A stretch of 43,306 nt of DNA from an uncultured beta proteobacterium. GTDB taxonomy: Bacteria > Pseudomonadota > Gammaproteobacteria > Burkholderiales > SG8-41. How positions within the stretch are numbered: position 1 is the first letter of the stretch; each line of letters starts with the position of its first letter. The notes beneath the pieces are model-generated. The model saw only the letters and a program-made list of their open reading frames with translations. It had not been told where the DNA came from and did no database searches. Positions 1 to 7,953 of this stretch are shown one piece after another. A program made the translations under genes and the position numbers. The DNA is taken from positions 1-43,306 of the forward strand of contig CAISJL010000149.1 of assembly GCA_903885665.1 (NCBI GenBank), written 5' to 3'.

Positions 1-349
1 AGAAAATTATGACGCTTAACTTATGGTTTTAAGAATGGCATTTACAAAATAAGCCATTTAGCGAATTTTAATATATCTTTGATGATTCTAGAATAATGAT
101 ACTAAAAACTATGCATTAATTTATTAATAATATAATAATTATTTCGTAGATTTTAGCCGAGTAACTTAACCAACAAAATTACTCAACCAAAAATGTCTTA
201 GACAACACTTGAATTTGAAAAGATCCTCTCGCGTTCCAAACGTTTTGACAGATTCAATCAGCGCTATCACTTGGCTCCACGAAATTTAAACACCGCTAGT
301 CCTGCACCCGCATTAACTGCAACAAAAAGCTTGGATGCTTTACCTTTAA
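1..349. other. AT-rich intergenic left edge
   Basis: This stretch is clearly more AT-rich than the rest of the window and carries stop codons in all frames. I see no tRNA-like cloverleaf, IS end or convincing ORF in it. It presumably holds the upstream region of the small HTH gene that follows, but I could not pick out a promoter with confidence. The gene that lies to the left is outside the window. Confidence 0.5.
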
Positions 350-364
350 TTGAAAAGTCTCGAT

Positions 365-613
365 ATGAAAACTGCAACTGTACTACTTAGCACCTTAATT
401 GAATCACTGACTCCACGCGAACGCGAGGTTTGTGCATTGATGATTAGAGGCTTTTCAAACAAAGAAATTGCATCACTGAGCAATACGGCGGCATCTACCG
501 TCAAGTTACACCGCAGTCGAATTCTGAAAAAAATGGACGTAGTCTCTTTATCAGGGCTCATGCAGTTATTTGAAGACACTCCAGAAGGCCGCACTCTACT
601 GTTAAAAAGGTAA
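365..613 (+). CDS. small LuxR/GerE-type HTH protein, no receiver domain
   Basis: Almost the whole protein is one LuxR/GerE DNA-binding domain. It opens with LTPREREV, continues with a scaffold helix around SNKEIA, and has a recognition helix around STVKLHRSRILKKM. This matches the C-terminal output domain of FixJ/NarL-type response regulators, but there is no receiver or ligand domain. The frame is closed upstream by a TAA at 347-349, directly followed by an in-frame TTG at 350. ATG 365 is the more normal start (82 aa); TTG 350 would give 87 aa. Neither has a clear Shine-Dalgarno sequence. It could be a genuine single-domain regulator or the surviving 3' end of a decayed response regulator. 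Target genes cannot be inferred. The downstream hairpin at 620-652 may end its transcript. Confidence 0.6.
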   Translation: MKTATVLLSTLIESLTPREREVCALMIRGFSNKEIASLSNTAASTVKLHRSRILKKMDVVSLSGLMQLFEDTPEGRTLLLKR

Positions 614-619
614 TGTGGC

Positions 620-652
620 ATTGAGTGTGATGACCACAACGCCACACTCAAT
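620..652 (+). terminator. hairpin after HTH gene, possible terminator
   Basis: A perfect 10-bp inverted repeat (ATTGAGTGTG / CACACTCAAT) with a 13-nt loop begins 6 nt after the HTH stop codon. It is followed by AT-rich sequence (AAATAATT) rather than a clean T-run. It may act as a weak terminator or as a 3' stabilising structure. Confidence 0.4.
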
Positions 653-766
653 AAATAATTACCGAACTACGAATGAACCATCCCTGAACCGTTCGCTCAA
701 TAAAAAAGCCGCTCAGCACTCATAAAAAATGAATGTTTTATCAATTCGTTTATGATTTCTAAAACA

Positions 767-1744
767 TCAATCAACTTTAATATTGGTGGTTTTTGCGAGC
801 TTAGCCCAACGCTCTAAGTCCGCTTTGAGGTAGGCTGCAAACTCTTCTGGCTTACTGCCCACAGGTTGCGCACCGCGTGCAATCAATTTTTCAGCAACTG
901 CTTTATCAGCCAAGGTTTTTACCACCACCTCATTGAGCTTGGCCACGATTGGGGCGGGTGTTTTCGCAGCGGTCAGAATGCCATACCAGTTGATAGCTTC
1001 CACCATTGGCAAGCCTTGCTCACGCAGAGTCCCCACGTCAGGCAACAATGGCGAACGCTCAGGCGCAGTGACCCCGAGAGCGCGTAATTTTTTTGCTTGA
1101 ATATGCGGCAACAATACTGGCAGGTCAGCAAACATGCCTTGCGAATGACCCGCAATCAAATCAGACACTGCAGGTGCCGCTCCCTTGTACGGGATATGCA
1201 AGGTTTTAATCTTGGCTCCAGTCATCAATAACTCTAGCGCTAAATGCGGTAATCCACCCGTGCCGGTTGACGCCATATTTAATTGACCTGGATGAGCAGT
1301 GGCCAAGGCCACCAGTTCTTTCAAGGTCTTCACAGGTAAGGACGGATGCACAACCAAAACTTCTGGGGTAGTGCTGACCAAGGCGATTGCACTAAAATCA
1401 CGCAAGGTCTCAAACGGCATTTTTGGATAAATCGCAGGACTAATCGCCACTGCACCGGGGCTTGCTAAGACCATGGTATAGCCATCGGGAGCAGACTTTG
1501 CGACCGAGTCCGAACCAATAATGCCGTTCGCACCGGCACGGTTATCAACCAACACTTGTTGCCCAATCAGCTCTGACATTTTCGGAGCAATCATGCGCCC
1601 CACAATATCAATCGGACCACCTGCTGGAAAAGCCACCACCAAGCGCAAAGGTCGTGTCGGAAAATTTTGAGCATGTGCCACACTCCCTACCCCACAGCTC
1701 AAGGCTATCATCATCCATACTGCACCTTGGATCGATTTCAACAT
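767..1744 (-). CDS. Bug-family (TctC-like) periplasmic solute-binding receptor
   Basis: A 325-aa extracytoplasmic receptor of the Bug/TctC family, which in Burkholderiales captures carboxylates and related small molecules for tripartite tricarboxylate-type transporters. A Sec signal peptide covers residues 1-25, with likely cleavage after AHA. The mature protein starts with the family signature FPTRPLRLVVAFPAGGPID, followed by VDNRAGANG and the APDGYT motif. The length is typical. The TctA/TctB membrane partners are not in the window, so the receptor is either orphan, as many Bug proteins are, or works with a distant permease. It is divergent from the MmgE/PrpD array, sharing a 384-bp intergenic region, which suggests common regulation. 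The ligand is unknown. Confidence 0.9.
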   Translation of the reverse strand: MLKSIQGAVWMMIALSCGVGSVAHAQNFPTRPLRLVVAFPAGGPIDIVGRMIAPKMSELIGQQVLVDNRAGANGIIGSDSVAKSAPDGYTMVLASPGAVAISPAIYPKMPFETLRDFSAIALVSTTPEVLVVHPSLPVKTLKELVALATAHPGQLNMASTGTGGLPHLALELLMTGAKIKTLHIPYKGAAPAVSDLIAGHSQGMFADLPVLLPHIQAKKLRALGVTAPERSPLLPDVGTLREQGLPMVEAINWYGILTAAKTPAPIVAKLNEVVVKTLADKAVAEKLIARGAQPVGSKPEEFAAYLKADLERWAKLAKTTNIKVD

Positions 1745-2128
1745 AACAGCTCCCCTTTTTGATTATTTGTTGTTGTAGACTGTCCAGCATCATACCGCAG
1801 GCTACGAGCCGCTGACCACCTCAAGCAGGGCTGGTCATCGGGTTGCCGCAACGGCATACTTGCGAACACTTTAACCCCACACGGGGGATTTGGTAAACTC
1901 CGACGGTCACAGCAATATTCAATACTCAATTTACCGCTACACTCACTGCTAAATTCGCCGCTATAGTTAACTCTATATCCACCTCAACATCTACCCCTAT
2001 AGCGACCTAAAACCATCTAAGCACAATACTACCCAAGCCATCTAAAATTACTAATAAATCAGAATCTTAAGCACTATTGCCGAAACCATCTATTTGCTCA
2101 CATCGCTAATCGCGTCCAAAGGAATACC
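1745..2128. other. divergent intergenic region between Bug receptor and MmgE/PrpD array
   Basis: No gene is visible here. The half nearest the MmgE/PrpD genes is rich in short CTA/TAA-containing words. This is the natural place for divergent promoters and operators, but I could not identify a convincing -35/-10 pair. The one clear element is an AAAGGA Shine-Dalgarno sequence at 2118-2123 that sets the TTG start at 2129. Confidence 0.5.
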
Positions 2129-3550
2129 TTGTCCACAGATCAACCGCCGTTAATTGCCCATGCTACTCGTGACCTTGCCCAATTTGGCGCAGCACTGCAT
2201 TTCGAGCAAATCCCCCAAGCCGTCGTTGAACGAATCAAGCTCAGTCTCTTGGATAGCCTGGGTTGTTGCTTATATGGCGCTAGCCTGCCATGGACCCGCA
2301 AAGTGGCGCAGCTGGCGCAAGCCGAAGGCGCGCAACCAGTTGCCAGTCTCATTGGCTTGGGCACCAAAACTTCACCCGCACTCGCTGCCTTAGTCAATGG
2401 CACTTCTGGCCACGCTTTTGAGCTTGACGACATCCACAAAGAATCCATTATTCACGCCGGCTCCATCGCCACCCCAGTCGCTTTAGCCCTCGCCCAAGCC
2501 CGCCCCAGCCATCAGCCAATCAGCGGCAAAGCGCTCTTAACGGCCATGGTTGCTGGCTACGAAATTGGTCATCGTGTCGGCAATGCCGCCACCATGTCAC
2601 TCTTTTTTAGAGGGTTCCACCCGCAAGGCACTTCCGGCACCTTTGTCGCCGCTGCCACTGCCGCGCATGCGCTGCAATTAACCCCTCTACAGTTTCAACA
2701 TGCGCTGGGTATGGCCGGCTCGCAGGCCTGCGGTTTGATGGCAGCGCAAGAAGGCGCCATGGTCAAGCGCTTTCATAGCGGCCGCGCTGCTCAAAGCGGC
2801 CTCTATGCAGCACAACTGGCAGCGCAAGACTTCACAGGCATTCTAGACGCCCTTGAAGCACCCTATGGCGGCTACCTCTCGACCTATGGGGATCCACCTA
2901 ATCCGCAGCGCCTCACCGCTGGGCTGGGCGAGACCTGGGAGACCCTCAATGTCGGCTACAAACCGCATGCTAGTGTCACCAGTATCCATAGTGCACTCGA
3001 TGCCCTTGCCGAACTCATGCAAACCCACCATCTCACCGCGCGAGACCTCACTCATATTGAAATTGGGCTCTCTCCAATGACTCATGTGCATTGCGCATGG
3101 CCTTATAAAGCCCAGGGCGTGACCGCCGCCCAAATGAATTTGTATTACGGTATGGCCGTGATTGCCATCGACGGCGTCGCCTTTACCGAACAGTTCCGCG
3201 AGTCGCGCCTTCGCGACCCGATGGTGCTGGACCTGATTTCCCGCATGAGCGCACATGTCGACCCCGAAATCAAAGCCATGGGCGCGCCCTTTCGTCATGC
3301 CTCTCGCGTCACCATCCGCACCCAGCACGGCCAGCAGCACAGCTTGCGGCAATTACACCGGCGCGGCAGCCCAGAGAACCCACTCGCCCCGGCTGCAGTA
3401 ATCGACAAGTTCCGCAACGTTGTGGCCCCAGTCATCAGCGCGGCACGCAGCGAACAAATCATTGCCATGGTTGATCATGTCGAGACGCTCAGCGATTTGA
3501 GCCCGCTGATGCTGCTGTTGCAAGAGACAGTTAATCTGCCTGCGGCCTAA
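2129..3550 (+). CDS. MmgE/PrpD family protein, paralogue 1
   Basis: A 473-aa member of the MmgE/PrpD fold, which includes 2-methylcitrate dehydratase and cis-aconitate decarboxylase. Conserved positions are visible: ELDD (D100, D101), IIHAG (H109), GFHPQG (H164), MVKRFH (K213, H216), and a histidine in a TSIHSALDA segment matching the catalytic His region. The start is TTG, supported by AAAGGA 5 nt upstream and by an N-terminus that aligns with the two following paralogues. It is the first of three tandem paralogues on the same strand. The reaction is probably dehydration, decarboxylation or isomerisation of a branched or tricarboxylic acid, but the substrate cannot be read from sequence. No prpB/prpC genes are nearby, so a standard methylcitrate role is unsupported. 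Confidence 0.85.
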   Translation: MSTDQPPLIAHATRDLAQFGAALHFEQIPQAVVERIKLSLLDSLGCCLYGASLPWTRKVAQLAQAEGAQPVASLIGLGTKTSPALAALVNGTSGHAFELDDIHKESIIHAGSIATPVALALAQARPSHQPISGKALLTAMVAGYEIGHRVGNAATMSLFFRGFHPQGTSGTFVAAATAAHALQLTPLQFQHALGMAGSQACGLMAAQEGAMVKRFHSGRAAQSGLYAAQLAAQDFTGILDALEAPYGGYLSTYGDPPNPQRLTAGLGETWETLNVGYKPHASVTSIHSALDALAELMQTHHLTARDLTHIEIGLSPMTHVHCAWPYKAQGVTAAQMNLYYGMAVIAIDGVAFTEQFRESRLRDPMVLDLISRMSAHVDPEIKAMGAPFRHASRVTIRTQHGQQHSLRQLHRRGSPENPLAPAAVIDKFRNVVAPVISAARSEQIIAMVDHVETLSDLSPLMLLLQETVNLPAA

Positions 3551-3664
3551 TTTAAAAAAACTAAATACTTGATTTAATTGAATAAATGTAAATTACACTG
3601 AGGTCTTAGCCTGACGCTACGCGCCATTGCTATGACCTCGCTCTTATGCTTACCGGATTGCTAT

Positions 3665-5050
3665 ATGTCAAAAATCAACCCCTACACCCAAGGTATTGCC
3701 AACTTTGTGGCCAATCTTACCTACGACAGGATTCCCGCCGAGGTGCGCCATCGCAATAAACTACTCATGCTCGACTCGCTAGGGTGTGCACTCTATGGCG
3801 CCGACTTGCCGTGGAGCCAACTGCTGCAACAACAACTCAGCCAGATCGACAGCACCCGCACCTGCAGCGTCTGGGGCACACCGCTAAAACTCTCAGCCCC
3901 CCACGCCGCACTCGTTAACGGCACCCAAGTCCAAGGCTTTGAACTCGATGACGTGCACAGAGCAGGCGTGCTCCATGTAGGCGCCGTCGTGTTACCCGCA
4001 TTAATTGCGATCGCCGAGCAACGCCCTGGTATGAATGGCAAAGAGTTCCTCACCGCAGCTGTAGCTGGCTACGAAATCGGCCCGCGAGTGGGCTTGTGCA
4101 TGGGCCCATCGCATATTGCATCGGGTTGGCACTCTGGTGCCACACTCGGCGTGTTCTCAGCGGCTGCTGGTGCGGCGCGCGGCTTACGCCTGAATAGCGA
4201 ACAGACGGTACATGCCCTGGGCATTGCCGGCACCCAAGCCTCGGGCTTAATGGCCGCACAATTTGGGGCCATGGTTAAACGCATGCACGCAGGTCGCGCC
4301 TCGCAATCGGGTTTGTATGGCGCCTTATTTGCTGAGACTGGTTTTACCGGGATTGTGAATGTACTCGAGAGCGAATACGGCGGCTTCTGTACAACAATGT
4401 CGCAATCCAAAGATCAATTCAATCTGGCAGAACTAATTGCGGGTCTTGGCAACGTGTGGCAAACCATGCAGATTGCCTTAAAGTTTTATTCCTGTGTAGG
4501 CACCAATCACACCACATTAGATGCCTTGCGTGAGATGGAACAAGAGCGCCCGTTTAGCGCAAGTGATGTTGAAAAAGTAGTGGTCTATGGGTCTGAGGTG
4601 ACCGTGCATCACGTGGGATGGGATTACGTACCCCAAGGGTTGACCTCTGCACAACTCAACATGCCCTATTGCGTAGCCACATGGCTTCTCGAGCGCGACT
4701 GCTTTGTGGATCAATTTACCGAGGCCATGGTCGCAGACCCTGAGCGCATGGCCTTATCTAAAAAAGTCGAAGTTCGCCACGACCCTGCAATTACCGCATT
4801 GGGCGCTAAGTTTCGACATAAAGTGCATGTTGAATTGCATCTCAAAGATGGTAGCGTGACGCGCCGCACCGTAGAGTCAGCCCGTGGCAGTGAACAGCAT
4901 TTTGCCAGTGACGCTGAGATTTTTGACAAGTTCGATAAACTCGCGAGCAAAGCCTTGCCTCGGGAGCGCGTGGCTTCACTACGTAATGCCGTGATGGCGC
5001 TTGAGCAGTTAAGCGACGCTAGCTTGATTGCGAAACTGATGACGCCATAA
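3665..5050 (+). CDS. MmgE/PrpD family protein, paralogue 2
   Basis: The second tandem MmgE/PrpD-family enzyme. I chose ATG 3665 (461 aa, MSKINPYTQG) because the alignment with paralogues 1 and 3 begins there. An upstream in-frame ATG at 3632 would add 11 residues with no family match and has no Shine-Dalgarno sequence. Visible conserved residues are D95-D96 in FELDDVH, H104, H156 in GWHSG, K205 and H208 in MVKRMHAGR, and a GTNHTTLDA histidine. The substrate-binding segment reads LKFYSCVGTNH where paralogue 1 has YKPHASVTSIH, so substrate preference may differ. It lies 114 nt after paralogue 1, probably in the same transcription unit. Confidence 0.85.
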   Translation: MSKINPYTQGIANFVANLTYDRIPAEVRHRNKLLMLDSLGCALYGADLPWSQLLQQQLSQIDSTRTCSVWGTPLKLSAPHAALVNGTQVQGFELDDVHRAGVLHVGAVVLPALIAIAEQRPGMNGKEFLTAAVAGYEIGPRVGLCMGPSHIASGWHSGATLGVFSAAAGAARGLRLNSEQTVHALGIAGTQASGLMAAQFGAMVKRMHAGRASQSGLYGALFAETGFTGIVNVLESEYGGFCTTMSQSKDQFNLAELIAGLGNVWQTMQIALKFYSCVGTNHTTLDALREMEQERPFSASDVEKVVVYGSEVTVHHVGWDYVPQGLTSAQLNMPYCVATWLLERDCFVDQFTEAMVADPERMALSKKVEVRHDPAITALGAKFRHKVHVELHLKDGSVTRRTVESARGSEQHFASDAEIFDKFDKLASKALPRERVASLRNAVMALEQLSDASLIAKLMTP

Positions 5051-5084
5051 TCTGCCGCGAATATTTGTTAAGCTTTGTTTTGAA

Positions 5085-5152
5085 GATTGATTGATTGATT
5101 GATTGAGCGACTGAGCGATTGATTAATCAATCAATAATCATGCTCAATCAAT
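5085..5152. repeat. GATT tetranucleotide repeat with nested inverted repeats
   Basis: Five perfect GATT units occupy 5085-5104. They are followed by the perfect palindrome GATTGATT/AATCAATC at 5117-5132, and an outer inverted repeat pairs 5098-5108 with 5142-5152. The element sits between paralogues 2 and 3, ending about 30 nt before the next start codon. It could fold into a hairpin affecting readthrough or translation of paralogue 3, or it may only be a slippage-prone simple repeat. Confidence 0.7.
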
Positions 5153-5185
5153 TTCTAACCGCATCCACCTGAATCAGGATTAGCC

Positions 5186-6547
5186 ATGACCACCACCCCC
5201 ACTGCGGCCAGAGTATTGGCGCAATTTGCCATCAACTTACAATACGAGTCCATCCCGGTTGCTGCGCGCGAGCGCGCCCGGCAGTGCATCATCGATACTA
5301 CGGGTGCCGCGCTATTTGGTGCCGGCTTGCCTTGGAGTCGAATGCTTGCCTCACACGCGGCTAGTTGCGCCAACGTCGCCCACAGTCAAGTGATCGGCAC
5401 GCCGCTACGCGTAGCCGCACCGGCCGCGGCATTGGCCAATGGCGTGTGCGCTCATGCTTTTGAACTGGACGGACTGCGCAAACCTGGCGCAGGGGTGCAT
5501 CCAGGTGCAGTGTTGCTACCGGCCGCACTTGCGCTCGCCCAAGATCAACAGCGCAGCGGCCAAGACTTACTGACCGCATTTGTAGCAGGTGCCGAAGTAA
5601 TGTTTCGGATCGGTCTTGCAGCTAACCAATCCACCGAAAGCCTGGGCTTTCACTCGCCTGGCGTGAACGGTCCGTTTGGTTCAACGATTGTCGCGGGCAA
5701 ATTGCTGGGTTTAAATGCTGACCAACTGACCCAAGCATTGGGGATTGCCGGCTCGCTTGGGGGCGGACTGCTAGCCTTTACTAAGGCTGGCAATGGCGCC
5801 ATGGTCAAACGCTTGCATATGGGGCGTGCTGCAGAAGCTGGCGTTGTTGCAGCACTGCTAGCCCGTGATGGTTACCAAGGCCCGGACAATATCATCGAAG
5901 GCCATTATGGCTTTCTAGAGTCCTATTGTCGCAACACCGACCCCAGTCAACTGACCAAAGATTTAGGTACGCACTTTGATATTATCTATGCCTGCCTAAA
6001 ACGCTATGCCTGCCATATCACAGCGCACACCACGGTCCAAACCCTGCAAGAGCTGCGCGCCGCACATCACTTCACTGGTGAAGATGTTGCCCAACTCACC
6101 ATCGGTGTTCACGATAAAGTGCTCTCCCACCACGACATCCGCGAACCTGGTGATATCGCTGGCGCCCAATACAGCGTACCGTTCTGTGCGGCGATTGCCC
6201 TCTATTACGATGTGATTGACCCTAAAGTCTTCTCTGATACAGCGCTATTTGACCCCCGAGTGCGGCAATTAGCCAAGGCGCTCACTCTGAAACCAATTGT
6301 CAAAGACGCACCGGGAGGCGCATGGGCCACTCAAGTGACGATTGTGCTACGCGACGGACGACGCTTTGAACAATTGGCTACCCAATTCAAAGGTACGCCA
6401 GAGTCACCGCTGTCTGCTGCAGAACTACAAGAAAAATTTATGCGCATGGCAAGTGCCTATCCCTTGGCTGAAGCCTTGCATCAACAACTGGTTCACTTAG
6501 AGGAGATCTGCGATTGCCGCACACTCCATTTATCAGGCGCCTCTTAG
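5186..6547 (+). CDS. MmgE/PrpD family protein, paralogue 3 (divergent)
   Basis: The third tandem MmgE/PrpD-family protein, 453 aa. ATG 5186 is preceded by a weak CAGGAT Shine-Dalgarno sequence. It keeps H105, H156 (GFHSPG), K208 and H211 (MVKRLHMGR), and an ITAHTT histidine. It differs from its neighbours at the active-site acidic pair, reading ELDG (D95, G96) where they read ELDD, and it has VHPGAV after a GAG insertion-like segment. It may therefore act on another substrate, or serve a non-equivalent role beside the other two. It is separated from paralogue 2 by a repeat-bearing 135-nt gap. Confidence 0.82.
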   Translation: MTTTPTAARVLAQFAINLQYESIPVAARERARQCIIDTTGAALFGAGLPWSRMLASHAASCANVAHSQVIGTPLRVAAPAAALANGVCAHAFELDGLRKPGAGVHPGAVLLPAALALAQDQQRSGQDLLTAFVAGAEVMFRIGLAANQSTESLGFHSPGVNGPFGSTIVAGKLLGLNADQLTQALGIAGSLGGGLLAFTKAGNGAMVKRLHMGRAAEAGVVAALLARDGYQGPDNIIEGHYGFLESYCRNTDPSQLTKDLGTHFDIIYACLKRYACHITAHTTVQTLQELRAAHHFTGEDVAQLTIGVHDKVLSHHDIREPGDIAGAQYSVPFCAAIALYYDVIDPKVFSDTALFDPRVRQLAKALTLKPIVKDAPGGAWATQVTIVLRDGRRFEQLATQFKGTPESPLSAAELQEKFMRMASAYPLAEALHQQLVHLEEICDCRTLHLSGAS

Positions 6548-6902
6548 ACCGGCCGACTGGATACGAATGGACACTGCAAACGGTCTGACACAACGCGAAG
6601 TTTTTAGTGCTGTGTAACTGATTACTAAAGCCACTAATAATGCCTCTAATAAAACACCTTACTAAAACAGGTCACCGAAATACTTCTCATAAACAGCTTA
6701 TCAAAGCACTCTATGCAAAATTTAATTTACTTTAATTGACTTAACTTAACCAACTTAACCAACTTAACTAAGTTAACTAAAACTTCACCACAATCAGTTA
6801 AAAATCACCCCGAACCCAAGGAATCTCAAGGTAGAATGCCCGCACCCAGCTGTCACCCCCCAACCCCACAATCGAAAAATTAACTAACTAACTGAATTTA
6901 TT
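6548..6902. other. intergenic region with short tandem repeats
   Basis: This 355-nt AT-rich gap between the MmgE/PrpD array and the second Bug gene has no plausible ORF. It contains many short direct repeats of ACTAA/CTTAAC type, the clearest being the 9-bp array at 6745-6780. No obvious Shine-Dalgarno sequence precedes the Bug start at 6903. No terminator hairpin with a T-run was seen. Confidence 0.5.
6745..6780. repeat. four tandem 9-bp units
   Basis: Four consecutive 9-bp units follow the pattern CTTAACCAA, CTTAACCAA, CTTAACTAA, GTTAACTAA. The first two are identical and the last two each differ by one or two bases. They lie about 120 nt upstream of the Bug receptor gene at 6903. They could be repeated regulator half-sites or a simple slippage product. 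Confidence 0.75.
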
Positions 6903-7874
6903 ATGAAATTTAAAAAAACATCGATACTCCCTGGGCTCTTTATCCTGTTCTGCACCCTCAGTCTGCCAGCGGCATGGGCCGCTTACCCCGAAAAACCCGT
7001 GCGTATGATTGTGCCGCTATCGGCTGGCGGCGGCATGGATACCGTTGCGCGGGCAATTGCTACACCATTGAGCGAGCGTCTGGGTCAGCCCTTTGTCGTC
7101 GATAACCGCGCCGGTGGCGGCGGGGCCATTGGTGCTGAAATCACCAAAGACGCCCCCAAAGACGGGCACACACTACTCATGGGCAGCGCAACTTTCGTGA
7201 TCCACGCCCTTCTCTACCCTGCACGCTATGTGCCCTCTCGGGATTACGCCACTATCACCCAAGTCACCCGCCAGCCCTATGTCTTAATCATCCATCCGAG
7301 CATTCCCGCCAAAAACGTACGCGAACTCATCACTTACGCCAAGGCCAACCCCGATAAGTTGGCCTATGCTTCTTCGGGCCAAGGCAGCTTAATACACCTG
7401 ACCTCTGAACTGTTTAAAGCCCGCACTGGCACACAAATGATCCATGTCCCCTATAAAGGCATGGGTGGTGCTTATGTCGACATGCTCTCAGGCCGCATTC
7501 CACTAGCGTTTCCAAGCATCATCTCGGTAATACCCCATTTAAAAACTGGCAAACTGCGCGCCCTAGCGGTGTCTAGCGCACAACGCGCTGCCAGTCTGGC
7601 CGATTTACCAAGCATGATGGAGGCGGGCGTGCCCCAGTTTGATGTTTCTAATTGGTATGGCCTTTTTGCACCTGTGGGCACACCCAAAGCAGTTGTAGAT
7701 CGCCTGTATCGAGAAGTCGCCGAAATCATCAAAGGGGCGGACATGCAAAAACGCATGGCAGCCGAAGGCTCTGAAGGTGTGGGCAGTACCCCTGCAGAGT
7801 TTGCAACCCACATCAAAAATGAATCTGCGCGATGGTCAGACCTAATCAAAAAATCTAATATCAAAGCAGACTAA
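6903..7874 (+). CDS. Bug-family (TctC-like) periplasmic solute-binding receptor
   Basis: A 323-aa Bug/TctC-type receptor. A signal peptide covers residues 1-26 (basic MKFKK, hydrophobic core, AWA cleavage site). The mature start YPEKPVRMIVPLSAGGGMD is the family signature, followed by VDNRAGGGGA and a KDGHTLL motif. The C-terminal NWYGLFAPVGTP segment is also typical and is shared with the other Bug protein here (NWYGILTAAKTP). The two receptors are clearly divergent and probably bind different ligands. It lies downstream of the three MmgE/PrpD genes on the same strand but after a 355-nt gap, so it may have its own promoter. Confidence 0.9.
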   Translation: MKFKKTSILPGLFILFCTLSLPAAWAAYPEKPVRMIVPLSAGGGMDTVARAIATPLSERLGQPFVVDNRAGGGGAIGAEITKDAPKDGHTLLMGSATFVIHALLYPARYVPSRDYATITQVTRQPYVLIIHPSIPAKNVRELITYAKANPDKLAYASSGQGSLIHLTSELFKARTGTQMIHVPYKGMGGAYVDMLSGRIPLAFPSIISVIPHLKTGKLRALAVSSAQRAASLADLPSMMEAGVPQFDVSNWYGLFAPVGTPKAVVDRLYREVAEIIKGADMQKRMAAEGSEGVGSTPAEFATHIKNESARWSDLIKKSNIKAD

Positions 7875-7953
7875 ACGACTTGATATCCTTGACTCCAACC
7901 ACGCTTCGATTCATGAAACAGTTTGCCAATCCCATTCACGTCGATCTATCAAC

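Noticed and set aside
346-651. Minus-strand 101-aa ORF over the HTH gene
   Set aside because: It is the antisense reading of a clear LuxR-type domain and shows no recognisable features.
663-735. T-run near the Bug gene 3' end as an intrinsic terminator
   Set aside because: A run of Ts follows GAGCGGC on the minus strand, but I could not form a convincing stem before it.
2843-3352. Minus-strand 169-aa ORF inside MmgE/PrpD paralogue 1
   Set aside because: It is a long antisense shadow created by codon bias of a strongly conserved enzyme; no start signal or family match.
7472-7864. Minus-strand 130-aa ORF within the second Bug gene
   Set aside because: Antisense to a conserved periplasmic receptor; composition is that of a shadow frame.
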